From positions 8,559 to 72,558 of the forward strand of contig CAVHUG010000012.1 of assembly GCA_963639155.1 (NCBI GenBank): DNA of 64,000 nucleotides, in the 5' to 3' direction. This DNA is from W3P20-009 sp963639155. GTDB lineage: Bacteria > Bacteroidota > Bacteroidia > Bacteroidales > Marinilabiliaceae. The notes under the pieces are model-generated. The model was not told the origin of the DNA. It ran no database searches and saw only the letters and a list, made by a program, of their open reading frames with translations. Shown piece by piece: positions 1 through 8,810 of the stretch. Made by a program: the position numbers and the translations under genes. Positions within the stretch are counted from its first letter, which is position 1. Every line of letters begins with the position of its first letter.

Positions 1-83
1 TTAAGCTCGAGACTGTCGATCAGCGTTCCGTCGAGGTCGAAAATGAGGCCCTTTGGCGCCCCGACGAGGAGTGGGTGTGACAT
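1..83 (-). CDS. HAD-family hydrolase, N-terminal fragment cut by the window edge
   Basis: Only the first 27 codons are present; the gene runs off the left edge. The translation from the ATG contains FDLDGTLIDS, the DxDGT motif I of the haloacid dehalogenase superfamily, whose first Asp is the phospho-accepting nucleophile. Phosphoglycolate phosphatase-like or beta-phosphoglucomutase-like members start this way, but the fragment cannot tell which. It begins 9 bases after the stop of the antiporter gene on the same strand, so the two are probably co-transcribed. Confidence 0.75.
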   Translation of the reverse strand, partial: MSHPLLVGAPKGLIFDLDGTLIDSLEL

Positions 84-92
84 TATTAGGGT

Positions 93-1724
93 TTAGAATT
101 TTAGGTACTTGCCTTTTTTGATGTTCTCTGATATTCCGCGCAGCTCCTTGACGATGTCGATGTTCTTGCCGCTCTCGAAGACTTGACGGAACGAGAACGT
201 GTCGTCCGAGTTATTGCTTGTCTCGTCGTCCTCCTCAGGCGAGACGCCCATCTGGGCGAGCGCATCCATAAGCCCCTCGCGGTCGTCGGAGATGAGGAGT
301 ATCTTGTCGCCGACCACCAGCTCGGTCTTGCCCGTCGGGACGAAATAGCTGTCGTCGCGCTTGACGAGAACGGCAAGGCAATTCTCTGGCAGGGGGAGGC
401 TGAGGAGCTTGTCGCCATAGTTGAGGATTTGGGGCGTGATGGTCAGCTCGGCAAGGATGGATTTTATCTCGTCGGAGAACTCCATGTCGAAGTCCTTGAC
501 CTTGCCTATCTCGTCTGGCGTCTCGAGGAGGTTGAGCTTCTTGGCCATCCATGCGAGAGTCGTGCCTTGGACGATAAGCGAGACGAGAGTGCAGACAAAG
601 ACGATGTTGAAGATGAAACGGGCGTGCGGCACGTCGGCAGCAAGAGCCAAAATGGCGAAAATGATAGGCACTGCGCCGCGCAGACCCACCCACGACACGA
701 ATTTTTTACTGTCATCAGATATTCCGCGGAACGGCGCGAGGCAGATATAGACACCGACAGGGCGCGTGACGAAGATCATCAAGAGGCTGACTATCAGACC
801 TGGGATGATGAGCGGCACAAGCTCATGGGGGTTGACCAACAGACCGAGCGTCAAGAAGACCAGCAGCTGGCTAAGCCAAGCGAGACCATCGAAGAAGTTG
901 ACCGACGAACGCTTGTGGACGAATCGGGAGTTGCCGACGACGACGCCACCGATGTAGACTGCGAGGTAGCTGTTGCCACCCATGTAGTAGGACGCGGAGA
1001 ACACGAAGATGCAGGACGTCAGGACGGCAATGGGATAGAGGCTCGCATTCTCAATCTGCAACCTATTGATGAGCCACACGAACGCCTTGCCGAAGACGAA
1101 ACCGGCAAGCGAACCGACGGCGAACTGGGTCACAAGCTCAAGGAGCGCGGAGCCGTAGTCGGGCGAGCCGCCTTGACCGACGAGACCGATGAGCGTGACG
1201 GTCAGCATGTATGCCATAGGATCGTTACTACCGCTCTCGAGCTCGAGCATCGGGCGGAGGTTGTTCTTCAGGTGGAGACCCTTGCCGCGCAAGATGGAGA
1301 AGACGGAGGCAGAGTCGGTTGACGACATTGTCGACGCCAAAAGCAGCGACGCCGTCATGCTTAGAGGAATAGTACCGAAGGCCGGGATATTGAAAATCAA
1401 GTGGATGAGCAGACCTGTCAAGAGGGCTGTCAGGACGACGCCGAGGGTCGCGAGGACAAGTCCAGGTCCGAGGACGGGACGGATGTCGGAAATCTTAGTG
1501 TCCAAACCGCCAGAGAACAATATTACGCACAGCGCCACGGTGCCGACACCTTGCGCCAACGGGAGGCTCGAAAAATTGAATCCCAAGCCATCGCTTCCGC
1601 ACACCATGCCGACGCCCAAGAAGAGCAACAGCAACGGAACGCCAAATTTATATCCCGCCTTACAGGCCAGGATACTTAGGAAAAAGAGGAACGAAATACC
1701 AAGCAGAACGGCTTCGACAGTCAT
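93..1724 (-). CDS. K+/H+ antiporter, CPA1 family (NhaP2/CvrA-like)
   Basis: A 543-residue inner-membrane protein. About the first 400 residues are dense hydrophobic segments typical of the cation:proton antiporter-1 fold. Two conserved family stretches are visible: STDSAS near residue 133 and SGSNDP near residue 164, the latter carrying the Asp thought to bind the ion. The last roughly 130 residues are soluble and end in a TrkA-C (RCK_C)-like domain that contains LVVGDKILLI, as in NhaP2/CvrA proteins that export K+ in exchange for protons. The length fits that family. The start is the first ATG after a non-coding gap. The HAD gene follows directly, suggesting a two-gene unit. K+ rather than Na+ specificity is inferred from the RCK_C domain only. 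Confidence 0.85.
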   Translation of the reverse strand: MTVEAVLLGISFLFFLSILACKAGYKFGVPLLLLFLGVGMVCGSDGLGFNFSSLPLAQGVGTVALCVILFSGGLDTKISDIRPVLGPGLVLATLGVVLTALLTGLLIHLIFNIPAFGTIPLSMTASLLLASTMSSTDSASVFSILRGKGLHLKNNLRPMLELESGSNDPMAYMLTVTLIGLVGQGGSPDYGSALLELVTQFAVGSLAGFVFGKAFVWLINRLQIENASLYPIAVLTSCIFVFSASYYMGGNSYLAVYIGGVVVGNSRFVHKRSSVNFFDGLAWLSQLLVFLTLGLLVNPHELVPLIIPGLIVSLLMIFVTRPVGVYICLAPFRGISDDSKKFVSWVGLRGAVPIIFAILALAADVPHARFIFNIVFVCTLVSLIVQGTTLAWMAKKLNLLETPDEIGKVKDFDMEFSDEIKSILAELTITPQILNYGDKLLSLPLPENCLAVLVKRDDSYFVPTGKTELVVGDKILLISDDREGLMDALAQMGVSPEEDDETSNNSDDTFSFRQVFESGKNIDIVKELRGISENIKKGKYLKF

Positions 1725-1784
1725 GACGGTTGGTGTTAAATTGTTGTGTGTATGAATGGTGTACGAAAATAGTAATAATATCAG

Positions 1785-1833
1785 AAAAAAACAATTTAGC
1801 GGACTGCTTCTTTCAAATTGAAAGCAGTCCGCT
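1785..1833 (-). terminator. Rho-independent terminator of the PorE-like gene
   Basis: AGCGGACTGCTT is the reverse complement of the right arm AAGCAGTCCGCT, giving a stem of about 12 bp. Read on the minus strand the stem is followed by AAATTG and seven T. It lies 36 bases beyond the stop of the 1869-3902 gene. Confidence 0.8.
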
Positions 1834-1868
1834 GAATTTTAATATCGGTTTGCGGTAAAATGTACTAC

Positions 1869-3902
1869 CTATGGTACGATTTTCGCCTCGATGCGCCTGT
1901 TGAGCGCCATGCCCTCATCGGTGTCGTTCGTTGCGCACGGCTGGCTCGCGCCGTAGCCTTTGATGTCGAACCTTGCGCGGTCGACGCCATGCTCGACGAG
2001 GTAGTTGACAGTCGACTTTGCGCGGTTTTCAGAGAGCACTTTGTTATGCTGCACAGAGGCTCGGCTGTCGGTGTGACCGCTTATCTCGATGCGCATCGTC
2101 GGGTTTTCTTTCATGATGCGGATAAGGATCTCCAGCTCGACCTTGCTCTCTGGCTTGATGTCATATTTGTCGGTGTCGAAATATATGTTGCGGAGGGCGA
2201 TCTTCTTGCCCACCTTGAGTGGCGTCAAGCAAACTTGATCGGCCTCGAGGTTTATAGGCCCGTGGCGGTTCTCGACATCCGCCACGTTGAACTTATGCGT
2301 ATGGAAGAAGTAGCCTTTAGCGTTGACGGACAAGAGGTAATCGGCTGGTCCTGGGACGGCTATGGTAAACGACCCGTCGTCGAGGGCGCGCGCGGTGGAT
2401 ATGTTGGCACCATCGGGCATACGGTCAAGGAGGATTGTCGCCGCGATGCTCTTCTTGCTCTCGCAGTCGCTGATATAGCCGCGGATAAATGGCACAGGCT
2501 GAGGCCGGATTTCAGGATAGAGGTCGAACATCTTGACTTCGCGCTTGCGTCGCCCGTCGACGATGCGCACCGAGTTGTAGTAACCGGTCGTTCCACTGGC
2601 AGTGACGACAAGACCGTCGTCGTCCTCAGTGTTGTTTATCGGGAAGCCCAAGTTCTTGGGACGGCTCCACGTGCCGTCGTCTTTCATGCGGCTCATGAAG
2701 ATGTCGCGCCCGCCGACGCCCGGCCACGTGTCGGAAGAGAAGTAGAGGGTCTTGCCGTCATGGTGTATGAAAGGGTGGCTCTCGTCGCCTCTGGAGTTGA
2801 TCGAGTCGCCGAGGCTCACGACGTTGCCGAAGACAGGCACGCCCTTGGCATTGACGCCCTTGACGCTCGCTTTCATGATATTGCCGTTGTGCATCGAGGA
2901 GCTTGCCCTGCCGCGCACGAAGAAGAGGGTCTTGCCGTCGGCGGAGAAGCATGGCTGCGCCTCCCACGAAGCCGTATTGACTGGCTCGCCTATGTTGACG
3001 CCCTTCGTCCAACCCCTCGCGGTACGTTGCGAGAAATAGATGTCGCACGAGCCTCGCGTGTCGCGATAGCCGCATGCCGTGTAGAACATCCATCGGCCAT
3101 CGGGCGAGATGGTCTGGGTGCCCTCGTTAAAATCGGTGTTGATGTTGTAGATCGGGTGCATCGGGCGCCACTGGGCGTCGGGGTTCTCACGCGTCATGAC
3201 GTACAAGTCCTCTTGCGTCTCGTTATTGTTGATGCGCGCGATCATGGTCGGGTCCTCCCGGAAGGCCACAGTGTCTCTTGGCAGGCGCGACGTGACGACA
3301 AGTTCTGTCTCGTCGAGAGATATTGACGGCCAATAGGTCTCGTATGGCGACTCCTCGATATAGGGGCTCGGGTAGCGCGGGTCGAACGGCACGGGGTTGC
3401 TCATGACCTTAACCATGGACATCGCCTTGCGTCGCCACTTGGGATCCTGTTTCACCCTTGTATTTTTCATCTTAGAGAATCGGTCGAAGAGCTCAAACCA
3501 CTTGACGGACTCCTCATACCTCTCTTTTTGGCACAAGGCCACGGCGCATCGGTAATAAGCTGTCACCCAATATGTAGAGTCCAGTCCCACGGCTTTCTGT
3601 ATGCAACCTATCTGGTTGCCCGGCTGCCCGAGTCCGGCATAGACTTCCGAAGCGGAAAAAAGGGCCTCGATATATTCGGGGTCGCGCTGCAACGCCGCCT
3701 TGAATTTCTCGAGAGCCTCATTGAGTTTGCCGATGTTTTGGGTACCGTACATTATGAGGATGTCGTTGCCCTCTTTATAAAAAGCTGCGGCTTTCTTGTC
3801 ATCCGTGGTGTTGAACTTCTTTTTCTTCTGCGCGTCGGCAGGCGTGCAGAACATCGTCAATGCGGCTAAGATAATGATTAATAGGTTGTTGCTTGTGGCC
3901 AT
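1869..3902 (-). CDS. PorE-like envelope protein: TPR, PD40 propeller, regulatory-like domain, OmpA C-terminus
   Basis: A 677-residue exported protein. The frame is open further upstream into recG, but the ATG at 3902 is chosen because it is followed by a clear signal peptide (LLIIILAALTM) with a likely cleavage after ADA. Domains in order: TPR-like helices (about 50-150), PD40/WD40-like strands (SPDGRWMFY, SADGKTLFF, HHDGKTLYF; about 190-440), a carboxypeptidase-regulatory-like stretch (about 475-550), and an OmpA peptidoglycan-binding domain (about 565-677) with IYFDTDKYDI and SGHTDSRAS. This order and length match PorE, which tethers the type IX secretion machinery to peptidoglycan in Porphyromonas. 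Similar proteins exist outside T9SS, so the role is inferred. There is a Cys in the signal peptide, but no good lipobox. Confidence 0.75.
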   Translation of the reverse strand: MATSNNLLIIILAALTMFCTPADAQKKKKFNTTDDKKAAAFYKEGNDILIMYGTQNIGKLNEALEKFKAALQRDPEYIEALFSASEVYAGLGQPGNQIGCIQKAVGLDSTYWVTAYYRCAVALCQKERYEESVKWFELFDRFSKMKNTRVKQDPKWRRKAMSMVKVMSNPVPFDPRYPSPYIEESPYETYWPSISLDETELVVTSRLPRDTVAFREDPTMIARINNNETQEDLYVMTRENPDAQWRPMHPIYNINTDFNEGTQTISPDGRWMFYTACGYRDTRGSCDIYFSQRTARGWTKGVNIGEPVNTASWEAQPCFSADGKTLFFVRGRASSSMHNGNIMKASVKGVNAKGVPVFGNVVSLGDSINSRGDESHPFIHHDGKTLYFSSDTWPGVGGRDIFMSRMKDDGTWSRPKNLGFPINNTEDDDGLVVTASGTTGYYNSVRIVDGRRKREVKMFDLYPEIRPQPVPFIRGYISDCESKKSIAATILLDRMPDGANISTARALDDGSFTIAVPGPADYLLSVNAKGYFFHTHKFNVADVENRHGPINLEADQVCLTPLKVGKKIALRNIYFDTDKYDIKPESKVELEILIRIMKENPTMRIEISGHTDSRASVQHNKVLSENRAKSTVNYLVEHGVDRARFDIKGYGASQPCATNDTDEGMALNRRIEAKIVP

Positions 3903-3979
3903 GAGACGTATGTTTTTGTTATGTCTGTACTTTGTAACGGATGTGCGACACCTGCGGTTACGCTGCCTGCGCCAATGCG

Positions 3980-6067
3980 TCAAGATATTCGGCTCCAGTT
4001 GATGTCGTTGCCTTGCAGCTCGGCGAGGCGGCTCGTCATGACGGCACTTTGCGGCGACGCGAGGAACGGGTCTTCCGCCAAGACCTCTTTTGCGCAATCG
4101 CGGGCGAAGGTGAGTATCTGTGCGTCATGCGCCAAGTCGGATATTTTCAAGCGGAAGGGGATGCCGCTCTGCTGCGTGCCCTCGATGTCGCCCGGCCCGC
4201 GCAACCGCATGTCGGCCTCCGCTATGGCGAATCCGTCGGTCGTGGAGCACATGGTCTCAATCCGTCGCCGCGTGTCGCGCGCCAACTCGTTACCCGTCAT
4301 CAAGATGCAGAAGCTCTGATCAGCTCCTCGCCCCACCCTGCCGCGAAGCTGGTGCAGTTGGCTAAGCCCGAATCGTTCGGCACTCTCGACGACCATGACC
4401 GACGCATTGGGGACGTTGACGCCAACCTCGATGACCGTCGTGGACACCATTATCTGCGCCTCGCCCGATACGAATTGCCGCATGGCCTCATCTTTCTCGT
4501 TGATTTTCAGCTTGCCATGCACCATGCACACCCTATATTCGGGGAAGCAGTGTTTCATATACTCGAAGCCGGCCTCGAGGTTCTTGTAGTCCATCTTCTC
4601 GTTCTCCTTGATGAGCGGGAAAACGACATACGCCTGACGTCCCTTTTGCAGTTCAGTGCGAATGAAAGCGTTGAGCCTGTTGCGGTTGCAGTAATAATAG
4701 TGTTCGGTGAAGACGGGTTTCCTGCCTGGCGGCATCTCGTCGATTACGCTGACGTCGAGGTCGCCATAGATGGTCATTGCCAATGTCCTGGGAATTGGCG
4801 TAGCCGTCATGACGAGTATGTGCGGAGGGCATGTGTTTTTAGCCCATAGCATGGCGCGCTGCTCGACACCGAACCGGTGCTGCTCGTCAATGACGCAAAG
4901 CGCCAAGTTCTTGAATATCACCGTCGGGCCGATCAACGCGTGCGTGCCGATGATGATGTTTATCGACCCGTCCGCCACGCCGTCGAGTATCTCCTGCCGA
5001 CGCTTCCCCTTGACCGAGCCCGTCAGCAAAGCCACCTTGACGTCCATGTCCCTAAGCTCGGCAACGAGGTTCTCATAGTGTTGATTGGCAAGGATTTCCG
5101 TAGGCGCCATCAGGCATGCCTGCATCCCGTTGCCCGTGACGATGAGCATGCACAAGAGGGCCACGAGGGTCTTGCCGCTACCGACGTCGCCCTGCACGAG
5201 GCGGTTCATCTGCTTGCCGCTTTTGAGGTCGCCCCACACTTCGTGGACCACCCTCTTCTGCGCCCCCGTTGGCTCAAAATGCAAATGCTCCTTGTAGAAG
5301 ACCGACAGCGCGTTGCCAGGCTTGTCGAATCTTATGCCCGCCACTTGCGACCTGTTGACGTTCCTGTTTCGCAAAAGGGCCAGCTGGATGTAGAAAAGCT
5401 CCTCGAACTTCAGGCGGAAACGGGCATTCTCCAGCTCCTTCAGGTTCGTCGGGTTGTGCACCGTCCATAAAGCTTGCGGACGAGGCATAAGATTGTGGCG
5501 TGCAAGTAGTTGCGACGGCAAGGTCTCGCGTATCCTCCCGAGGGTCATGTGGCAGAATACCGACGCCACGATGTCTTGCATCACCCTGCTGGTCACGCCG
5601 GCGCGCTTCATGCCCTCCGTTGTGTTGTATAGTGGCATGAGTTTGCCGACGAATTGCGTCTTGTCGGGATTGCGCTCGACGTCGGGGTGCGCCATGTTCA
5701 ATCGTCCTCCGAAGACCGTCGGCTTGCCGAAGAGCAAGTATACGTCCGTCGTATTTATCTGGTTGACAATGTAATTGAGTCCCTTGAACCATACGACGTC
5801 CATCTCGCCAGTCCCGTCGACGAAACGCGCCGTCATGCGTTTTTTCGTCCCGACGCCAACCATCTCTTTCGTAACGAAACGACCCACGACCTGGACGTAG
5901 CTCATGTCGGCCGTCAGCTCCCGAATCTCGTATATCCGGCTTCGGTCGACATACCTGTAAGGAAAATATTCCAATACGTCCTCCTCCGCGCGGATGTCGA
6001 CCTCTCGGGCCAACACCTCCGCACGTCGAGAGCCAACTCCCTTTATATATTGAAGTTCCGTGGGCAA
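3980..6067 (-). CDS. recG: ATP-dependent DNA helicase RecG
   Basis: A 695-residue protein with full RecG architecture: an N-terminal wedge/OB region with the helix-hairpin-like IKGVGSRRA near residue 8, then a superfamily 2 helicase core. Walker A is GDVGSGKT at 293-300, and motif II is the RecG-typical DEQH at 394-397 followed by RFGVEQR. TATPIPRT and the C-terminal QLRGRVGRG are also present. RecG remodels stalled forks and Holliday junctions in the cytoplasm. The start is a TTG; no in-frame ATG lies upstream, and a -7-like box about 29 bases before it leaves a short leader that fits this start. The gene precedes the PorE-like gene with a 77-base gap. Confidence 0.95.
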   Translation of the reverse strand: MPTELQYIKGVGSRRAEVLAREVDIRAEEDVLEYFPYRYVDRSRIYEIRELTADMSYVQVVGRFVTKEMVGVGTKKRMTARFVDGTGEMDVVWFKGLNYIVNQINTTDVYLLFGKPTVFGGRLNMAHPDVERNPDKTQFVGKLMPLYNTTEGMKRAGVTSRVMQDIVASVFCHMTLGRIRETLPSQLLARHNLMPRPQALWTVHNPTNLKELENARFRLKFEELFYIQLALLRNRNVNRSQVAGIRFDKPGNALSVFYKEHLHFEPTGAQKRVVHEVWGDLKSGKQMNRLVQGDVGSGKTLVALLCMLIVTGNGMQACLMAPTEILANQHYENLVAELRDMDVKVALLTGSVKGKRRQEILDGVADGSINIIIGTHALIGPTVIFKNLALCVIDEQHRFGVEQRAMLWAKNTCPPHILVMTATPIPRTLAMTIYGDLDVSVIDEMPPGRKPVFTEHYYYCNRNRLNAFIRTELQKGRQAYVVFPLIKENEKMDYKNLEAGFEYMKHCFPEYRVCMVHGKLKINEKDEAMRQFVSGEAQIMVSTTVIEVGVNVPNASVMVVESAERFGLSQLHQLRGRVGRGADQSFCILMTGNELARDTRRRIETMCSTTDGFAIAEADMRLRGPGDIEGTQQSGIPFRLKISDLAHDAQILTFARDCAKEVLAEDPFLASPQSAVMTSRLAELQGNDINWSRIS

Positions 6068-6095
6068 AAGATGATTGGTATGAATGTTGCTATCG

Positions 6096-6103
6096 CAAAT
6101 TTA
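6096..6103 (-). promoter_or_regulatory. Bacteroidetes -7 box for recG
   Basis: TAAATTTG on the minus strand matches TAnnTTTG. It would place transcription start a few bases downstream and about 20 bases before the TTG start of recG. I see no good -33 TTG at normal spacing. Confidence 0.45.
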
Positions 6104-6140
6104 ATAAAAAGCCTTAATGGCTTATTTGGAATGACATTCT

Positions 6141-6148
6141 TACTTTTG
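6141..6148 (+). promoter_or_regulatory. Bacteroidetes -7 box for the 6198 gene
   Basis: TACTTTTG on the plus strand matches TAnnTTTG and lies 50 bases before the ATG at 6198. It is divergent from the recG box. The nearest TTTG upstream (6125) is too close to be the -33 element. Confidence 0.45.
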
Positions 6149-6197
6149 TAGACTTGGAGCAGGATATTTACCCTCTTCTCCTTTTTCAAAAAGATCT

Positions 6198-7661
6198 ATG
6201 ACCCCACGCCACATATTCCGACTCGCCCTCCTCGCGGCGCCACTGGTCGCCACGGCCCAGACGTCGCCACTCGACGAGGTCGAGAAGATGACAGCCACTT
6301 TCCTCTCCCAACCAGACGTTCACGCCCTCGCCTACGATGCCCCGTCATGGCGCGCCGCCGTTGAGAGTCAGCTCGCCGCGGCGTCCGACTCCGCCCTCCG
6401 CGCTTGGCGACCATCGTCGCTCGTCAGGCTCGACGCCACGTCGTCCGACGCCACGGCATGGTGCGCCACATGGACGCGCGACGGAAAGAGCCGACTCGTC
6501 TGGATCGCCACGTCGACCATCGGCTCCCGGCGCGAGGGCATGGCCTTCGTCGACGACCTCGACTGTCCCGACTCCCTATACTCCATCCGACCCGCCCTGG
6601 CCGATGGGCTTTTCGGCATCGACGTCGCCAGGCAAGTAGGCGACACGGCCACCATCTTCACGGTCAACGACATAAAATGCCGAATGGCCTTGCGCATCAT
6701 GACCTCCTCCATCGACCGCGACGACGAAGATAAAGACAACGCCGAAGGCATCCTCATCAGCCGACTCGCCCCTGCGCATAGCACCATAACCGGCAACCTC
6801 GACGGCATTCCCGAGCTCACCGTGTGCGACTCGCCCGACAATTCGCTCCGCACCGTCACCTACATGATCGCCTATCGCGATTTCTCCTCCCGATGTGGCG
6901 GATGGGTCGCCATGCGCGACAAGAGGGGCGACCACATCGAGCGTCTCACCGATGCCACAAACCGCATAGGCCAGCCCGACATTGCAGTCCTAAACGCCAA
7001 ATCGTGGTACGGAGCCCTATACACCACCATCATCCAGTTCCGTCAAGGCCGAAAAAATTACTACGCCCTCCTTGGCTACAAGGGAGCCGACGCCACGACG
7101 AAGACACGCGTCATCGACGTCGTATGCGAGGGCGACAACGGCAACGTCGCCTTCGGAGCCACGAAGCCCTTCATCCATGCCACGCAACGATATCGCCGGC
7201 GCATTTTCAGATACTCCATAAACGCCAGCATGACAATACGATACGACGAGAACTCCAAGATGATCGTCATCGACCACCTTGAGCCAAACAACCGCATCAT
7301 GACAGGGCGCCCGGAGTTCTACGGACCCGACCTCAGCTACGACGCCTACCTCCTCACCGACGATGGCTGGAAGTTCCAATCAAACATCAGAGTGACGCAA
7401 GAAGACGGCGCGCAGCCCAACGAGGAGGACGGCGAGACGCTCGCCGACAATTACGTACCGACGCAGCAAGGACGGCAACCGCGAGCGTCGGCCGGCGGGA
7501 CATCGCCCGTCAACACGAGGTCTTCGCGCAAATCGTCTAAAAAAGAAAATTGGAGCGGACGCAGCAGCCAGAACTACCAACGTAACAAGTCGTCGCAAAG
7601 TTCCAACAGCTGGCTCGACAAGGGAAAAGGCAACAGCGCGCCCAACATCAGGCGGCACTAA
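6198..7661 (+). CDS. Secreted protein of unknown function
   Basis: A 487-residue protein that I do not recognise. It starts with a signal peptide (HIFRLALLAAPLVATAQ), so it is exported to the periplasm or beyond. The middle is a mixed alpha/beta sequence with regularly spaced aromatic residues and no motif I can name. The last 75 or so residues are low-complexity, rich in Ser, Arg, Lys, Asn and Gln (for example RSSRKSSKKENWS). A basic disordered tail like this could bind nucleic acid or polyanionic cell-wall or glycan material, but that is speculation. The gene is single, between a divergent recG and a convergent AraC regulator with which its stop codon overlaps. Confidence 0.7.
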   Translation: MTPRHIFRLALLAAPLVATAQTSPLDEVEKMTATFLSQPDVHALAYDAPSWRAAVESQLAAASDSALRAWRPSSLVRLDATSSDATAWCATWTRDGKSRLVWIATSTIGSRREGMAFVDDLDCPDSLYSIRPALADGLFGIDVARQVGDTATIFTVNDIKCRMALRIMTSSIDRDDEDKDNAEGILISRLAPAHSTITGNLDGIPELTVCDSPDNSLRTVTYMIAYRDFSSRCGGWVAMRDKRGDHIERLTDATNRIGQPDIAVLNAKSWYGALYTTIIQFRQGRKNYYALLGYKGADATTKTRVIDVVCEGDNGNVAFGATKPFIHATQRYRRRIFRYSINASMTIRYDENSKMIVIDHLEPNNRIMTGRPEFYGPDLSYDAYLLTDDGWKFQSNIRVTQEDGAQPNEEDGETLADNYVPTQQGRQPRASAGGTSPVNTRSSRKSSKKENWSGRSSQNYQRNKSSQSSNSWLDKGKGNSAPNIRRH

Positions 7662-8542
7662 AGCCCGCGCCTGAACACTTTAGGGCTGACGCCCACGTAC
7701 TGCTTAAAATATTTGCCAAAAGCCGATTGCGACGGGAAGTTCAGCTTCTCCGCCACTTGCTGGATGCTCAAGTCCGAAAAACGCAACATCATCTTGGCCT
7801 CCGTGATGGCGTACTCGTTGATCCACTCGGCAGCACTGCGGCCACTGAACGCCCTCACAGTCTGCGACAAGTAGTTCGACGAGAGGTCCATCCGCTCGGC
7901 ATAGAAAATGACGTTTCGTTCGCGGCTGTGATGTTGAGTCAACAGTTGCATGAACCGCTCGAAAATCAGCTCCGTGCGCTGGGGTTTCCGCTCGTTCTTG
8001 ACCTCGGGGGCGAACGTCTTGACAGCCGAGACGATGTAGCCGCACAAGGCCTGCAACATGTTCGATATGAAGTCCGCGCTGTCGGGGCGGTTGTCTTTTA
8101 TCCCCTTCATTATCAGGCGGAATATCATCCTCATGCCGTCAATCTCCCCTTGCGGGAGCGACACTGCCGTCTGAGCCTTTATCCCCATGAAAAGCGACAA
8201 CCTGCTGTTCATGTCCATGCGCAACTTGTTAAGGTAGTCGCTCGAGATAAGCGACGCCATGGCCTTAAAGCCTTCGGCATTCTGGACTTGGATGATGTTG
8301 CTGTTGAAATTGACGATCATGTCGCCCGGCTTCAACACGTAGCGTTTCAGGTTGATGTCGCAAACCACGTGTCCCTCAAGGCATACGAAAATGACGATGC
8401 CGTCAACCCTGCACGGCTCGCGAAACAACAAAAGGTGGTCTATCTGATCGGTGATGATTAGATCGTCGTTGTACGACTCGACTCCCGCAATGTCTAAATC
8501 GCTTAGCTTGGATATGGAAATATTATTCAAAGAGCTTTCCAT
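7658..8542 (-). CDS. AraC-family transcriptional regulator
   Basis: A 294-residue protein. The C-terminal 100 residues form the two helix-turn-helix AraC DNA-binding domain: MDLSSNYLSQTVR is the first recognition region, and IQQVAEKLNF with QSAFGKYFKQYVGVSPKVFR is the signature of the second. The N-terminal half looks like a cupin-type sensor domain (GDMIVNFNSN). It is transcribed divergently from the HlyD/ABC-2 efflux genes, with a 268-base gap holding its own -7-like box and an inverted repeat. The simplest reading is that it controls those efflux genes. The ligand is unknown. The TAG stop overlaps the TAA stop of the convergent gene. Confidence 0.9.
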   Translation of the reverse strand: MESSLNNISISKLSDLDIAGVESYNDDLIITDQIDHLLLFREPCRVDGIVIFVCLEGHVVCDINLKRYVLKPGDMIVNFNSNIIQVQNAEGFKAMASLISSDYLNKLRMDMNSRLSLFMGIKAQTAVSLPQGEIDGMRMIFRLIMKGIKDNRPDSADFISNMLQALCGYIVSAVKTFAPEVKNERKPQRTELIFERFMQLLTQHHSRERNVIFYAERMDLSSNYLSQTVRAFSGRSAAEWINEYAITEAKMMLRFSDLSIQQVAEKLNFPSQSAFGKYFKQYVGVSPKVFRRGL

Positions 8543-8593
8543 AAGTAGTCAATAGGTCAATTGTGGTATTTTGGGTATAAAAATGATGCTTTT

Positions 8594-8614
8594 GGAACAA
8601 TCGCTAATCGTTCC
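8594..8614. promoter_or_regulatory. Imperfect inverted repeat in the AraC/efflux divergent gap
   Basis: GGAAC and GTTCC half-sites are separated by 11 bases with further partial symmetry. The site is 52 bases before the AraC start and close to a minus-strand TAATTTTG (8619-8626) that could be the AraC -7 box. It is a candidate operator. The rest of the 8543-8810 gap is AT-rich, and I found no perfect -7 box for the plus-strand efflux genes. Confidence 0.35.
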
Positions 8615-8810
8615 ACTGCAAAATTAACCATATTTGTATTTATTTTCTCCAATTAATAAAGTTTAATTATCTTGCAAACGACGACAATGTTTTAGTAATT
8701 TGCACCCGCTAATAGAGAGCCTGCGCGACCGTCACGACCGCTATGGTTCAGACATTTAGCACCGTTCCGATCATTCAAAACAGAGAAAAACAGAAAACAG
8801 CATACAAGAG

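Noticed and set aside
1860..3326. 488-codon plus-strand open frame opposite the PorE-like gene
   Set aside because: The minus-strand gene has a signal peptide and an OmpA domain; the plus frame has neither motifs nor a promoter.
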